In this document: piece after piece, positions 32,180-46,140 of the stretch
Layout: each line of letters starts with the position of its first letter
Position numbering within the stretch: the stretch's first letter is position 1
Assembly: GCA_032622095.1 (NCBI GenBank)
Contig: CP136067.1
Location: 196,876,052-196,940,051, forward strand
DNA length: 64,000 nucleotides
Direction of reading: 5' to 3'
Origin: Siphonodentalium dalli
Lineage: Eukaryota; Mollusca; Scaphopoda; Gadilida; Siphonodentaliidae
The notes under the pieces: generated by a model
Databases searched by the model: none
What the model was told of the DNA's origin: nothing
Seen by the model: only the letters and a program-made list of their open reading frames with translations
Translations under genes and position numbers: made by a program

Positions 32180-34970
32180 CCCTCAATAAATAGGGCTCCT
32201 TCTGCAATTTCATTTATTCTGCTTTTATCACATTAACATCCCTCCAAATCAATAATAGACCATTTCGACGTACACTGTTTAACTGACTGGGAGAATCCAT
32301 TTAACATAGAACGGGTTAAGTGAACTATGTACAACCAGCCGTTTCTCTTGTATGTTTTTGGTAATAATAGTTCAAAGTGTCTTGAAAAACAAATTTGTTG
32401 TTGGAAGTGCTGTCGGGAAGAGATAACAAGTACACGTTAAATATACGGTAAGCGTTGGTGATGGGTATTGTTGTTGAAATAGTCACATCCGTTAAAATCA
32501 CCATAGACAGAAAGAATATCACCTGATACAGACCAATGTTACTCTGTAGTAATACAAAACTATTAATTAAAAGTTCTCAGTGTTATAGGGTATGTGGCAT
32601 GCCACGCCAGCCGTTGAGGCATGCCACAGACTCTTTGAAAAGCTAAAATCCTAACATTGCCAAAGGGTAATAACTCTATAAAGAATGTAACTTTACGAAA
32701 TAACGGCGATTTGTATGAGAAATTACAACACCACAATAGATCAACTCTGGTGAAATATAAGTCAAATTCTTCTATAGGGTGGGTGGGCTTGGGAGAGGTA
32801 TGGGTTACGCTCTTTAAGACAGTTCAGAATATTGTATTATAGACAAACTTTATTCTTATACCAATCAGGGGGGGGTCTTTTTTTTACATTTCCATTTTGT
32901 TACACCCACCCACCCTTTCTTGCATTCTTTTTTCATAAAATTTTAGACACCCACCCCAAAACAACAAAGCTTTATGTTGGTCCCCTCTGTAAAACGACCA
33001 ACCACTCTATATTGGTCCCTTCTTTGAAAGACCAAATTAAATGTTACTTCCTGTTAACAAACATGTGCAAAATTGAACTCTAAACAATCAACAAAGGTAG
33101 AATATTATGTGATTATATTGGTAAATTTATACCCCAGCCTATTCATCTGTGTGAGTACAGCTCGTTTGAGTAGGTGAAAAATATGTTGAATCCCCTGGAA
33201 TGACAACAAAAAATAACTACGGTCAGTGTTAGGGCCTATAGTAGAATAAAAAATTACACAAAATTAAATTTATCTTTTTTTCAGACATCAACCAGCATCA
33301 ACTAGTAGGCCTAGAGCCTATAGTAATACCACAAAGGAAAATGTGCATATGAACCAGTGTACGAATTAACTTTTATGTATGCCTGCATGACCACCGACCC
33401 GACCTCGCATTACGACTTAGAACTAGGCCTAAAATGATGCTTAACCCTTTGAGTTTGAACGTTGATGGTCAATTTAGTGCCAAATCCATATACACAGATG
33501 TATATTACTGAGATTAATTTGGACAACCAGAGCTGAACTTCGGTTATGTACTGGATGGAGTTCATGTGCAATAAGAAATTCACACACATTCTGTACATGA
33601 CCTTTATGTGTGCCTTCAAACTAGACCACCTTGCATGCACATCATCTTATAAATATACAATAATTTTAAGTAAATTAATTTTTCTTCTTTGATAATTTTC
33701 AAATTAGCCTGAATTAGACATTAAGTGTCATTTACATACTAGTACATGCAGGTAATTATGGGATATAATACTTACAATGTGAACAAAACTGTAATGTGTC
33801 CTGGCCCCTCTTCACATCTATTTAAATAATATGTTTATACTTTTCAGAAGACTATCCAAGGAAGGTTATATTTTTGTTTCTTTCAATAAATGTTAATAAA
33901 ACTTTATTTCATGTCTACTTATTTACTTATTGATGGTTGTCAACAACACTGAAACAAATAATTTGACAATTCAAATAATTATTTGACAAAAGTATATTTA
34001 AAAATCAATTTAGTATACAAACACAGATACAAATATTTAGTTCATACATCACACTCATGCATCAACTAACTGTATGAGTAAAGAGACTGTCATGAAGTAT
34101 AAGAATTATTGTAATATTCTGTCATGAGTTGTTAGCTGATATTGTCAGACTGCATTAAGTTCACCCTACCCTAGAGCTATCTGAAGTATTTTTTTTATTG
34201 ATCTACACCGTGAACTAGACAATTTTCAATATAAAAACTGCCAAGCAAGCTGAAACAGACACAATAACAAAAATTTGCGCGCAAAAAAAATCAATGAAAA
34301 TTTTGGGACCCACCCCCACAATATTCACTATTTTTCCATTTTATATCAACTTATGGGGGTAATTACATGTGTATAACAATATTGAATGCATTAGTGCTTC
34401 TCAAATTGCAACAAGCCACAACATAATAAACAAATATGTTTAAAACAGTTGAAAATATGTCAATGAAAAAACAAATGCAAAAAAGGTGGTCAAAAACTGT
34501 TTCCGACCTCGGGTACCCACCCACCCCCCCCCCCCCCCCCCGCCTCATGTCTCGTAAAAAAAATTCGGCCCCCCTGTACCAATGATAAATATCATGTAAA
34601 TTGCATGTTATTGTCATGTTAGTATTCTGTGTTATGTATACAAATGACATGTTAAGTAAGCAAATAGTGCGTAAAGAGTATGCGATAAGCAAAACACACA
34701 ACACCGGTATGGCGTTTGCAAATCATCGCATCTCAAGATTTCGGGGTTGAACGGGTCACCGTGAATAAATCTCCTAAAACTATAGCCACAGTTTTGAGTG
34801 TTTTGCTTATTGCTCACTATTTACGTGCTTATATATACAAATGCTCGGGCGGCTCGGCTCACACAAATTGTGTTTTGCGGGTAATATCGCATTAATACTA
34901 TCGTTATACTCTATTAGTACATTTTTGTGAGGAAATTTTCAATTTGGTAACTGTTATTTCTAAATTATAA
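32180..34970. other. No recognisable gene
   Basis: This is AT-rich sequence with short frames only, and with homopolymer runs (G7 near 32868, C18 near 34525). Motifs such as cacccacccaccc recur near 32910, 32948 and 34515. I saw no convincing exon, RNA gene or transposon. Confidence 0.35.
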
Positions 34971-34973
34971 CTT

Positions 34974-36060
34974 ACTAGCAGGTTAGACCGCCACTGACGT
35001 GGTTGGTCAGAAACATGACATTTTTAAAATTATTTTTATTCAATGAGTTAATTCGGCCTTTTTAATTTTTTAATTTAATTTTTTTTTTTTCAATGAGTTA
35101 ATTCTGCCTTTTTAATAAAGAAAAATGATGGTAACCGTCCCTAAAAGAGGTATGATTTACGGTACATCGGTTGGAAAAACTGACCCGATGAAAATCCCCC
35201 CCCCCCCCTTCATAGGAACGACAGACATAAGAATCACACAACACGCATTTTTTGTTTTTCAATGAGTTAATTCTGCCTTTTTAATCAAGAGAAATTATGG
35301 TACCCGTCCCTAAAAGAGGTATGATTCGATGAAAATCTCCCTTGTTCCTAGGAACGACAGACATAAGAATCACACGACACGCATTTGTTGTTTTCCAATG
35401 AGTTAATTCTGCCTTTTTAATCAAGATAAATGCATTCCGCCGTTCCGGTGCGTTTTGCATCCGTAGTTTCGCACGCATATGTGACCGTTTAGCAACGCCG
35501 ATGGCAATAAAGAGCGTTACTCGGTTAACAACGCCAAATTTGGTCAATATAAAGAGCGTAACTGCCTTAACCCCCGCAGTGCCGAGGACGGTGATTCTGA
35601 TGATTGTTAGTGGAGAACGGGTGCTCTGAGCTTCTCCAAAACGCCGCGACGACGATTCCCGTGGGTTTTTACCCTTAGATGGGAAGTTTGAGCCCAATCG
35701 GTCCAGCCGTTTTCGAGTCTATAAAGGACACATATATTTATATACTTAGTTCTAAAAATATATAGTAGACTAGCAGGTTAGCCCGCCACTGGTGGCGTTC
35801 GTCAGAAACATGACAATTAATGTTTTTAATTATTTTTTAAAATTAATTTTTTAATTTAATTGTTTGTTTTTAATTTTTTTTTAATTAATTCTTTAATTAT
35901 TTTTTTTTACCCGAATTTACCTTGAATTGATCATTTTCAAGGTCAAGGTTAGGTCGGGGTCACAATTGACCCCGTCCACGACACTTCCCGTACGTAGCAA
36001 GTTTGAGCTCAATCAGTACGAGTCTATAAAGGACACACACAGTCATATATATCATTTGTG
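34974..36060 (+). repeat. CTAGCAGG-type dispersed repeat, copies 1 and 2
   Basis: Copy 1 starts ctagcaggttagaccgccactg at 34976 and runs to tctataaaggacacatata near 35740. Copy 2 starts tagactagcaggttagcccgcc at 35766 and ends tctataaaggacacacac near 36042. Copy 1 contains an internal duplication of tttttcaatgagttaattctgcc (about 35088, 35256, 35394). Both have aaggtcaaggt.aggtcggggtcacaa or gagcgtaac.c.. stretches. Classification is unknown. The minus-strand frame 35281-35697 lies wholly inside it. Confidence 0.75.
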
Positions 36061-37440
36061 GGTACTCGTTTCAAGGTGAAGATCACCTAGGGCGGAAAAA
36101 CTGACCCGATCCGCCTTCCTAGGAAGCCCTCAGTACGTAAGAATCACACGCTCATTACTTGCGCCAGTCCATGCTGGACGCAATTAATGTTTTCGGCTCG
36201 GATGTCTGTCCTTCCGTGAATTTGTTACGTCATACCGGAAGTACATATTGTAAAAAATGAACACGCGCTAATATGAAATGGTTGCATCAATTGTAATTTA
36301 AATCCACATATATACTTAATTTGCATTGTTATCTGATTTTATTTTGGTAATAAATCGTTCATAAATGAACAATATTGAATTATTTCTTTCTGGAAACCGA
36401 TCAAGACGCCATGACGTCACGACGCACATCAGGACGTCACAAGCTACATGGGCGCGCAAAACACCAGACATGATTGCGTCGATGTCCAGACAGCTGAGAC
36501 TCGTATTACACGGACAGGCTAAACCATTCCATCTGCCAACAACTTCGTGTCTGATTATTATAAATATATATACTACATGTAAAACAAACGTCGGCAACAG
36601 TACATGCCCATTAGAAGCCTATTTTATATATATTGAAACTCGAGGAAATGAGTTGAGATCAGTCTAAAAGATGCGTGCGGAATCGTTTTTTTTTTCGCAG
36701 TGACTGTGAGGTGCGAACATATTTCTGGAAAGTTCAAAACATTTTCGAAAGATCCTGGTGCATATAAATCATGTCCGGTCAAACAGTCGGGCGCGTGGTT
36801 CAATTGAAAAACAATTGCACTGGAAATGTGAATGTGGAAACATGGATTATTAAAATGCCTTATTAATTAACTGGGAAAAACAAGCTTTCTCATTCTCAAA
36901 CGCAATAGACATTTTGATATGTTCCCGAAGTCTGCAGATCAGTCGCTAAGGGCATGTTCACATTGACACATTGTTAATCAAAGACTAACCAATGATCCCG
37001 TTTCCTTTATTTAATTGTGTCGGTATTTTGTAATTTATTTTGATGGTTTTTGCCACTGGCATACACACTTGATATCATTCTAGTCAAACTAGTAAGTTAA
37101 CCCAATTGGCATATAATATAGCATCGTCGGCAACCAATCGTCTTCACACCCTTCATATGAACGATGTCTATATTGTTATATTAATATGTCAAACAACTCG
37201 TACGTATTACTAAGACTATCATTAGTGTAACTAGTGTAGATCAAATTGAGATAACAGAGATATTATGTCCGTACACACAACTATTTCAGCGATGGATGAA
37301 CAGAGATTTGATATCTAGATTTTTGTTATCAATCTCTCAAACGAGGGGCCAGCACCCGTGGTTCAATCTGTTGTTGGCAAGACACCACACAACATGCCAA
37401 ATGTGTGATGGGCGCAAGTATAGGCAGCTCCAGAGAGTGC
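36061..37440. other. Mostly unrecognised sequence between repeat copies
   Basis: A repeat-like piece with ggcggaaaaactgacccgat (36093) continues the CTAGCAGG family up to about 36150. A small hairpin gcgccagtccatgctggacgc lies at 36161-36181. The rest holds only short frames. The plus frame 36365-36667 and its minus counterpart 36316-36597 overlap and neither is convincing. Confidence 0.35.
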
Positions 37441-37449
37441 ATTCTAGTG

Positions 37450-37998
37450 TCTGTATACTAACGCACACGCCCAGACCCAGACGTAAGAATCACATTACGC
37501 ACATACGCTCTTTATCAACTACACTGCGGTTAGGATCGCTCTTTAACTATCAACGCGATTAACACCACAGTGCCGTTTGCGGTGATTTTGATGATTGGGA
37601 GTGGAGAATGAGTGCTCAGAGCTTGTCCAAAACGCGACGTTGACCATTCCCGTGGATTTTAACCCTTAGATAGGGAGTTTGAGCTCGATCTTACCAGCCG
37701 TTTTCGATTCTATAAAGTACACACATATATATTTATATATTTATATATAGTAGACTAGCAGGTTAGCCCGCCACTGGCGGCATTCGTCCATGGCTTTGTT
37801 CGAAAAAGCTTTTTTAAAATGAATTTATTTTTCAATTCGTCAAAATCCGCCAGTTTTACCCGATTTGACCTTGAATTGATAATTTTGAAGGTCAAGGTCA
37901 GGTCGGGGTCACAATTTAACCCGCACATGACACTTCCCGTAGGTAGCAAGTTTGAGCTCAATCGGTTCGAGTCTATAAAGGACACACACATATATATA
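37450..37998 (+). repeat. CTAGCAGG-type dispersed repeat, copies 3 (5'-truncated) and 4
   Basis: Copy 3 (37470-37740) has cgtaagaatcacattacgca, gattattggg-like gattttgatgattgggagtgg and ttttcgattctataaagtacac. Copy 4 starts tagactagcaggttagcccgcc at 37750 and ends tctataaaggacacacaca at about 37988. Copies lie head to tail. Confidence 0.75.
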
Positions 37999-38000
37999 AT

Positions 38001-38380
38001 AACTACTCATCAATGATGCGTTAGTATAGAAAGGGTTAAACTTATTATCTGAACATTTCCTATGGGACAACTACTCATCAATGATGCGTTAGTATAGAAA
38101 GGGTTAAACTTATTATCTGAACATTTCCTATGGGACAACTACTCATCAATGATGCTTTAGTATAGAAAGGGTTAAACTTATTATCTGAACATTTCCTATG
38201 GGACAACTACTCATCAATGATGCTTTAGTATAGAAAGGGTTAAACTTATTATCTGAACATTTCCTATGGGACAACTACTCATCAATGATGCGTTAGTATA
38301 GAAAGGGTTAAACTTATTATCTGAACATTTCCTATGGGACAACTACTCAACAATCATGCGTTAGTATAGAAAGGGTTAAA
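38001..38380 (+). repeat. 68-bp tandem repeat, 5.6 copies
   Basis: Units start at 38001, 38069, 38137, 38205, 38273 and 38341 with aactactcatcaatgatgcg and include tagaaagggttaaacttatt. They are nearly identical, so expansion is recent. Related single copies lie at 32006-32175 and 41086-41160. Confidence 0.95.
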
Positions 38381-38507
38381 GATGTTTTATTTGGGCTATT
38401 GCTTGTGGAAACCAAACAACGTTCTCGTTTGTGTTTGAGAAATTCTACCTTTCCTGACATATTGCTTATAAATATGCTCTGGTTCAAAGCTCATCCTATG
38501 GAATACT

Positions 38508-39357
38508 ATTAGGGCCACCCAAAGCGACAAAATGTGCGCCATTAGTCGAGCGCCGCAAGCGCCAGAATCGATAAAATATGTGCCATTCTGTCGCACATGT
38601 TGCGGCTTGTGCCGTTTTGCGGGCACTAAAACATGAGATAATGTCGCATGTTTTGGTTCGCCGAAAGCGACAAGATTCTGTGCGCACCAAAAACAGATTA
38701 ATGTCGCACATTTGTGACCCGCCATATCAAATCCAGTCGTAAGTCAGGATTTTTTTTTTACCCTGTGCCAATGCATTCTGTTGTATATGCGAGTCGACCC
38801 ATAGGTCGCCTCGCATATATAAGAGAATGCATTGGCCTAACAATTTTTTACAATTTTAATAATTTTTTCTTGTATTCTTTAACAATTTTATAATTTCACC
38901 CATACAGAGCCCCAGACAAACATGAGCAGACGACACTCTTCTATATGCTTCTATATATGTGTGGGGCTCCCTGCAGGGTAATGGATGTTTTTTATTTTAT
39001 GTCCTAAAAATTGTAAGAAACATTTATTTAAAAAAATGATAAAAAATTGTTAGGCCAATGCATTCTCTTATATATGCGAGGCGACACTCGCATATATAAG
39101 AGAATGCATTGGCACAGGGTAAAAAATCCCGACTTACGACTGGATTTGATATGGCGGGTCACATTTTGTCGCTTCTGTCGCGCAACAAAACAGATTAATG
39201 TCGCATGTTTTGGCGCCGGCCTCAAGCGAAAAACCATGCGATATTATGTCGCACATTTTGTCGCTTCTCTCGCTTTCGGCGCGCGACTAAAGGCGCATAT
39301 TTTGTCGTTTTTGTCGCTTTCGGTGCGCTCCAGAAGCGTCATTAGGAAGTGGGCCTA
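38508..39357. mobile_element. Foldback element with GTCGCACATT motifs, host of a nested MITE
   Basis: Ends are ttagggccacccaaagcgac and, inverted, ttaggcccacttcc (right end near 39357). Both flanks of the inner MITE are filled with variants of gtcgcacattttgtcgcttt and its complement (aatgtgcgac, aaagcgacaaa). This yields inverted halves at 38515-38709 and 39167-39340. It is non-coding. Confidence 0.7.
38714..39162. mobile_element. GTGACCCGC double-hairpin MITE, copy 1
   Basis: Terminal inverted repeats begin gtgacccgccatatcaaatc and run about 50 bp into CCCTGTGCC and the 67-bp hairpins (38768-38835; 39055-39112, the latter with a shortened loop). The flanking direct repeat ATTT occurs at 38710-38713 and 39163-39166. 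Copy 2 at 63357-63813 has AATT on both sides. A 4-bp A/T target duplication is therefore likely. The centre has AT-rich spacer and a cacccatacagagccccaga block. Confidence 0.85.
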
Positions 39358-41075
39358 ACATTAGTCCATATCATCCGGATATCACCACAAAACACTTCCT
39401 TTTGATTCAATGACATCTGTCAAATATGAACAGCATAATTATCTTCAACCTGTCGTCCGCGTCGCCATCGTTGGTGCCAGCTATCGCGTGAAATTGCAAT
39501 TAACGTCACGTTGCCGCGACTATATTATATCCGGTAGATGGAGTAATTCATTCTCTATCTATATATAATATCAATATAATTGCTATATATGGGAATATAT
39601 GCTCGGTGGTCAAATTAAAATCACAATGCAGACCGAAAATTCATCATGATGTTGCGAGATTGAGGTATCGGTTGAACGGCGACGTTGATTTCCGTTCGCA
39701 TAATGCTATGTTTAACACGCATCTATAAGGTGCAACCGACCCATCTACATATTGTAGCCGCGTCCAAGTCCATGTTTAAAGATAAATTATGACTTCTATA
39801 AAGATTTTAAATTACAGGCTTCTAAACTGTGCCAACATTGAGTATTACTCAAGAGAATGGAGCTCCTAATTTCACTATTTACCCAATAATTGTTCTTTTA
39901 TAACACGATATCACGGGGTGGGTCTTGCTTCTTTTACGGGGAAAAAAATTAACTGAAGAAAAGAGAGGATTTTCCATCAGTTTTGAGTTTACGATTACTG
40001 GTATATACTGGCATTATTATGTAGATATATATAGTAACAGACATATTATGAGTGTTCAAATGTGCTTGCTTCAGTGAGCGTTAGCAAATTCTCATTTCTT
40101 TATCGATCGAGATATCGAACAACTCAGATCAATCGATCCCGATTTCCGCTCATGTCGGAGTTCGATCGAACCCGTGCCAACCTTGTCGTGTCCAGATTGC
40201 TATGATGGCCCGGTCACCTCGACCTAACCACCCCGGCTACGGGGATATCATTAACAGGAAGCCCTTTCATCGAGAGTTAGGAAGCGTATCAGTCTGAACA
40301 TGGGTTCGAATATTGACACAGAACGGATCATCCATTATATTCGAACAGCACAATGCGTTTATTCCGAAATTGCATTTGTGACCATATATACGATTACTGG
40401 TACTGATGTATATATATATAATTATGTCAGAGATACGGAGGCACCGAGGAAGGGGACCCCACATCAACGACAAATCAACATATGATGGAGGAAGCTGTTC
40501 GTAAAATAGAAGCCTTCAAAGAACATCAAAAGATAGTACAAAAAGCACAATTAGAAAGAAGGAGACATAGTGGAGCAGATAAAGTCAAAATTTCAAGGCA
40601 ATTGTTCAAATTGTGACTAAAGCATGAAACTTGCACATATGTACATATTCACATACTTATTGATATTAGATATGGAGCCACGCTGAAATTTCACTTTAAC
40701 CCCTCTTTTAAGGGGTTTTCCGAATTTAAAGAGCGTTTCGTGATTATATAATTTATTAAATGTCGCAATTAATCTTACCATGAAATATGCGATTTAAAAT
40801 TAGGCATATACAGTAAGTAAGAGATATAATGCTACATTTTTCAGATCGAACAGCTTCTTGTAGAAAGAACAGCAGCACAACAGTCACCCCCTTCCCTCGG
40901 GAGAGAGAAACTACACCCAAAGAAAAAAGTAAAAATAATACAAACATAAATTTGATTTTCTTTTTTTAGCTTGTTTTATTAATAAAAGGCAATAATATGA
41001 GGGGAGGAGGAAAGGGCCTATCGGCTCATCCGACCATCCGGGGCTAGCCCCTTCCCCAATTCACATATTCGCGGA
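39358..41075. other. Unrecognised sequence apart from a SINE-like head
   Basis: No long frame or clear repeat except the tRNA-like segment listed separately and a 68-bp-unit relic at 41086. Short AT dinucleotide tracts occur near 39560 and 40410. Confidence 0.35.
40155..40245 (-). repeat. tRNA-derived SINE-like head
   Basis: On the minus strand ccggggtggttaggtcgagg (A box tggttaggtcg at 40230-40220) is followed 47 bp later by gggttcgatcg (B box, 40173-40163). Spacing and motifs match a tRNA-derived polymerase III promoter. Acceptor-stem pairing is not evident and the downstream body is unrecognised, so a SINE is more likely than a working tRNA gene. Confidence 0.4.
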
Positions 41076-41269
41076 GGCACGGACTTATTGAACTTATTAT
41101 CTGAAAATTCCCTTAGAGATAAATACTCGTCAATGAGTGTTCAATTAGAAAGGTTTAAAGATGTATTCGTGATTTCAGGCGAATTTTTACGATCACATTA
41201 CAACTTTTTATTTAGAACCTCGTGTATTGAAAGTCACAACTGCCTCATGTGTGGCTCTGATGCAATTGT

Positions 41270-44200
41270 ATGACGTCATTTCTCCATGCTATGATGTCGT
41301 TTCTTCATTGTATGATGTTATTTCTCCATTATATAATGTAGATTCGACATGATATGATGTCCTTTCTTCATTGTATGATGTTATTTATCCATTATATTAT
41401 GTAGATTCGACATGATATGATGTCGTTTCTTCATTGTATGATGTTATTTCTCCATTATATTATGTAGATTCGACATGATATGATACCCTTTCTTCATTGT
41501 ATGATGTTAATTCTCCATTATATTATGTAGATTCGACGTGATATGATACCCTTTCTTCGTTGTATGATGTTATTTATCCATTATATTATGTAGATTCGAC
41601 ATGATATGATACCCTTTCTTCGTTGTATGATGTTATTTATCCATTATATTATGTAGATTCGACATGATATGATGTCCTTTCTTCATTGTATGATGTTATT
41701 TATCCATTATATTATGTAGATTCGACATGATATGATGTCGTTTCTTCCTTGTATGATGTTATTTCTCCATTATATAATGTAGATTCGACATGATATGATG
41801 TCCTTTCTTCATTGTATGATGTTATTTATCCATTATATTATGTAGATTCGACATGATATGATACCCTTTCTTCATTGTATGATGTAATTTCTCCATTATA
41901 TTATGTAGATTCGACATGATATGATACCCTTTCTTCATTGTATGATGTTATTTCTCCATTATATTATGTAGATTCGACGTGATATGATACCCTTTCTTCG
42001 TTGTATGATGTTATTTATCCATTATATTATGTAGATTCGACATTATTTGATACCCTTTCTTCGTTGTATGATGTTATTTATCCATTATATTATGTAGATT
42101 CGACATGATATGATGTCCTTTCTTCATTGTATGATGTTATTTATCCATTATATTATGTAGATTCGACATGATATGATGTCGTTTCTTCATTGTATGATGT
42201 TATTTCTCCATTATATTATGTCGATTCGACATGATATGATGTCCTTTCTTCATTGTATGATGTTATTTCTCCATTATATTATGTCGATTCGACATGATAT
42301 GATACCCTTTCTTCATTGTATGATGTTATTTCTCCATTATATTATGTAGATTCGACATGATATGATACCCTTTCTTCGTTGTATGATGTTATTTATCCAT
42401 TATATTATGTAGATTCGACATGATATGATGTCCTTTCTTCATTGTATGATGTTATTTATCCATTATATTATGTAGATTCGACATGATATGATGTCGTTTC
42501 TTCATTGTATGATGTTATTTCTCCATTATATTATGTCGATTCGACATGATATGATGTCCTTTCTTCATTGTATGATGTTATTTCTCCATTATATTATGTC
42601 GATTCGACATGATATGATACCCTTTCTTCATTGTATGATGTTATTTATCCATTATATTATGTAGATTCGACATGATATGATACCCTTTCTTCATTGTATG
42701 ATGTTATTTATCCATTATATTATGTCGATTCGACATGATATGATACCCTTTCTTCATTGTATGATGTTATTTATACATTATATTATGTCGATTCGACATG
42801 ATATGATACCCTTTCTTCATTGTATGATGTTATTTCTCCATTATATTATGTAGATTCGACATGATATGATGATGTCGTTTCTTCATTGTATGATGTTATT
42901 TATCCATTATATTATGTAGATTCGACATGATATGATGTCGTTTCTTCATTGTATGATGTTATTTCTCCATTATATTATGTCGATTCGACATGATATGATA
43001 CCCTTTCTTCATTGTATGATGTTATTTATCCATTATATTATGTCGATTCGACATGATATGATACCCTTTCTTCATTGTATGATGTTATTTCTCCATTATA
43101 TTATGTAGATTCGACATGATATGATACCCTTTCTTCATTGTATGATGGTATTTCTCCATTATATTATGTCGATTCGACATGATATGATGTCCTTTCTTCA
43201 TTATATGATGTTATTTCTCCATTATATTATGTCGATTCGACATGATATGATACCCTTTCTTCATTGTATGATGTTATTTCTCCATTATATTATGTAGATT
43301 CGACATGATATGATACCCTTTCTTCATTGTATGATGTTATTTCTCCATTATATTATGTAGATTCGACATGATATGATACCCTTTCTTCATTGTATGATGT
43401 TATTTATCCATTATATTATGTCGATTCGACATGATATGATACCCTTTCTTCATTGTATGATGTTATTTCTCCATTATATTATGTCGATTCGACATGATAT
43501 GATACCCTTTCTTCATTGTATGATGGTATTTCTCCATTATATTATGTCGATTCGACATGATATGATGTCCTTTCTTCATTATATGATGTTATTTCTCCAT
43601 TATATTATGTCGATTCGACATGATATGATACCCTTTCTTCATTGTATGATGTTATTTCTCCATTATATTATGTCGATTCGACATGATATGATGTCGTTTC
43701 TTCATTGTATGATGTTATTTCTCCATTATATTATGTCGATTCGACATGATATGATGTCGTTTCTTCATTGTATGATGTTATTTCTCCATTATATTATGTC
43801 GATTCGACATGATATGATACCCTTTCTTCATTGTATGATGTTATTTCTCCATTATATTATGTCGATTCGACATGATATGATACCCTTTCTTCATTGTATG
43901 ATGTTATTTATCCATTATATTATGTCGATTCGACATGATATGATACCCTTTCTTCATTGTATGATGTTATTTATCCATTATATTATGTCGATTCGACATG
44001 ATATGATACCCTTTCTTCATTGTATGATGTGAGTTATCCATTATATTATGTCGATTCGACATGATATGATGATGTCGTTTCTTCATTGTATGATGTAATT
44101 TCTCCATTATATTATGTCGATTCGACGTGATATGATACCCTTTCTTCATTATATGATGTTATTTATCCATTATATTATGTCGATTCGACATGATATGATA

Positions 44201-46140
44201 CCCTTTCTTCATTGTATGATGTTATTTATCCATTATATTATGTCGATTCGACATGATATGATACTCTTTCTTCATTGTATGATGTTATTTCTCCATTATA
44301 TTATGTCGATTCGACATGATATGATACCCTTTCTTCATTGTATGATGTTATTTATCCATTATATTATGTCGATTCGACATGATATGATACCCTTTCTTCA
44401 TTGTATGATGTTATTTATCCATTATATTATGTCGATTCGACATGATATGATACCCTTTCTTCATTGTATGATGTTATTTATCCATTATATTATGTCGATT
44501 CGACATGATATGATACCCTTTCTTCATTGTATGATGTTATTTCTCCATTATAGTATGTCGATTCGACATGATATTATGTCGTTTCTTCATTGTATGGTGT
44601 TATTTCTCCATTATAGTATGTCGATTCGACATGATATGATACCCTTTCTTCATTGTATGATGTTATTTCTCCATTATATTATGTCGATTCGACATGATAT
44701 GATGTCGTTTCTTCATTGTATGATGTGAGTTATCCATTATATTATGTCGATTCGACATGATATGATACCCTTTCTTCATTGTATGATGTTATTTCTCCGT
44801 TATATTATGTCCTTTCGACATGACATGATGTCGTTTCTTCATTGTATGATGTTATTTCTCCATTATATTATTTCGATTCGACATGATATGATACCCTTTC
44901 TTCATTGTATGATGTTATTTATCCATTATATTATGTCGATTCGACATGATATGATACCCTTTCTTCATTGTATGATGTTATTTCTCCGTTATATTATGTC
45001 CTTTCGACATGACATGATGTCGTTTCTTCATTGTATGATGTTATTTCTCCATTATATTATTTCGATTCGACATGATATGATACCCTTTCTTCATTGTATG
45101 ATGTTATTTCTCCATTATATTATGTCGATTCGACATGATATGATACCCTTTCTTCATTGTATGATGTTATTTCTCCATTATATTATGTCGATTCGACATG
45201 ATATGATGTCGTTTCTTCATTGTATGATGTTATTTCTCCATTATATTATGTCGATTCGACATGATATGATACCCTTTCTTCATTGTATGATGTTATTTCT
45301 CCATTATATTATGTCGATTCGACATGATATGATGTCGTTTCTTCATTGTATGATGTGAGTTATCCATTATATTATGTCGATTCGACATGATATGATGTCC
45401 TTTCTTCATTGTATGATGTTATTTCTCCATTATATTATGTCGATTCGACATGATATGATGTCGTTTCTTCATTGTATGATGTTATTTATCCATTATATTA
45501 TGTCGATTCGACATGATATGATGTCGTTCCTTCGTTGTATGATGTGATTTATCCATTATATTATGTGGATTCGACATGATATGATGTCGTTCCTTCGTTG
45601 TATGATGTTATTTCTCCATTATATTATGTAAATTCGACATGATATGATGTCCTTTCTTCATTGTATGATGTTATTTCTCCATTATATTATGTCGATTCGA
45701 CATGATATGATGTCCTTTCTTCATTGTATGATGTTATTTCTCCATTATATTATGTCGATTCGACATGATATGATACCCTTTCTTCATTGTATGATGTTAT
45801 TTATCCATTATATTATGTAGATTCGACATGATATGATACCCTTTCTTCATTGTATGATGTTATTTATCCATTATATTATGTCGATTCGACATGATATGAT
45901 ACCCTTTCTTCATTGTATGATGTTATTTATCCATTATATTATGTAGATTCGACATGATATGATACCCTTTCTTCATTGTATGATGTAATTTCTCCATTAT
46001 ATTATGTCGATTCGACATGATATGATACCCTTTCTTCATTGTATGATGTTATTTATCCATTATATTATGTAGATTCGACATGATATGATGTCCTTTCTTC
46101 ATTGTTTGATGTGATTTATCCATTATATTATGTGCTTTCG
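41270..46140 (+). repeat. 63-bp satellite (three 21-bp monomers), ~77 copies
   Basis: The unit is tgtatgatgttatttctccat, tatattatgtcgattcgacat, gatatgatgtcgtttcttcat. The three 21-mers are visibly homologous. Variants include gataccc for gatgtcg, ttatcc for ttctcc, and tgtaga (mainly in the left part) for tgtcga (right part). The array runs about 4.9 kb. As 63 is divisible by 3, open frames of repeating MIPFLHCMMLFLHYIMSIRHD appear; they are not genes. Confidence 0.97.

Noticed and set aside
35281-35697. 138-residue minus-strand frame
   Set aside because: Lies entirely within a dispersed CTAGCAGG-type repeat present in several copies, and the other copies do not keep it open.
40155-40245. 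Functional tRNA gene
   Set aside because: A and B boxes are present but I could not pair acceptor, D and T stems convincingly; a SINE head fits better.
43373-45358. Three long open frames of repeating MIPFLHCMMLFLHYIMSIRHD
   Set aside because: They arise because the satellite unit (63 bp) is a multiple of 3 without stops in that frame; frame breaks coincide with unit variants, and no gene signals surround them.
41270-46140. CRISPR-like array (regular repeats)
   Set aside because: The units are contiguous tandem copies with no unique spacers, and the genome is eukaryotic in character.
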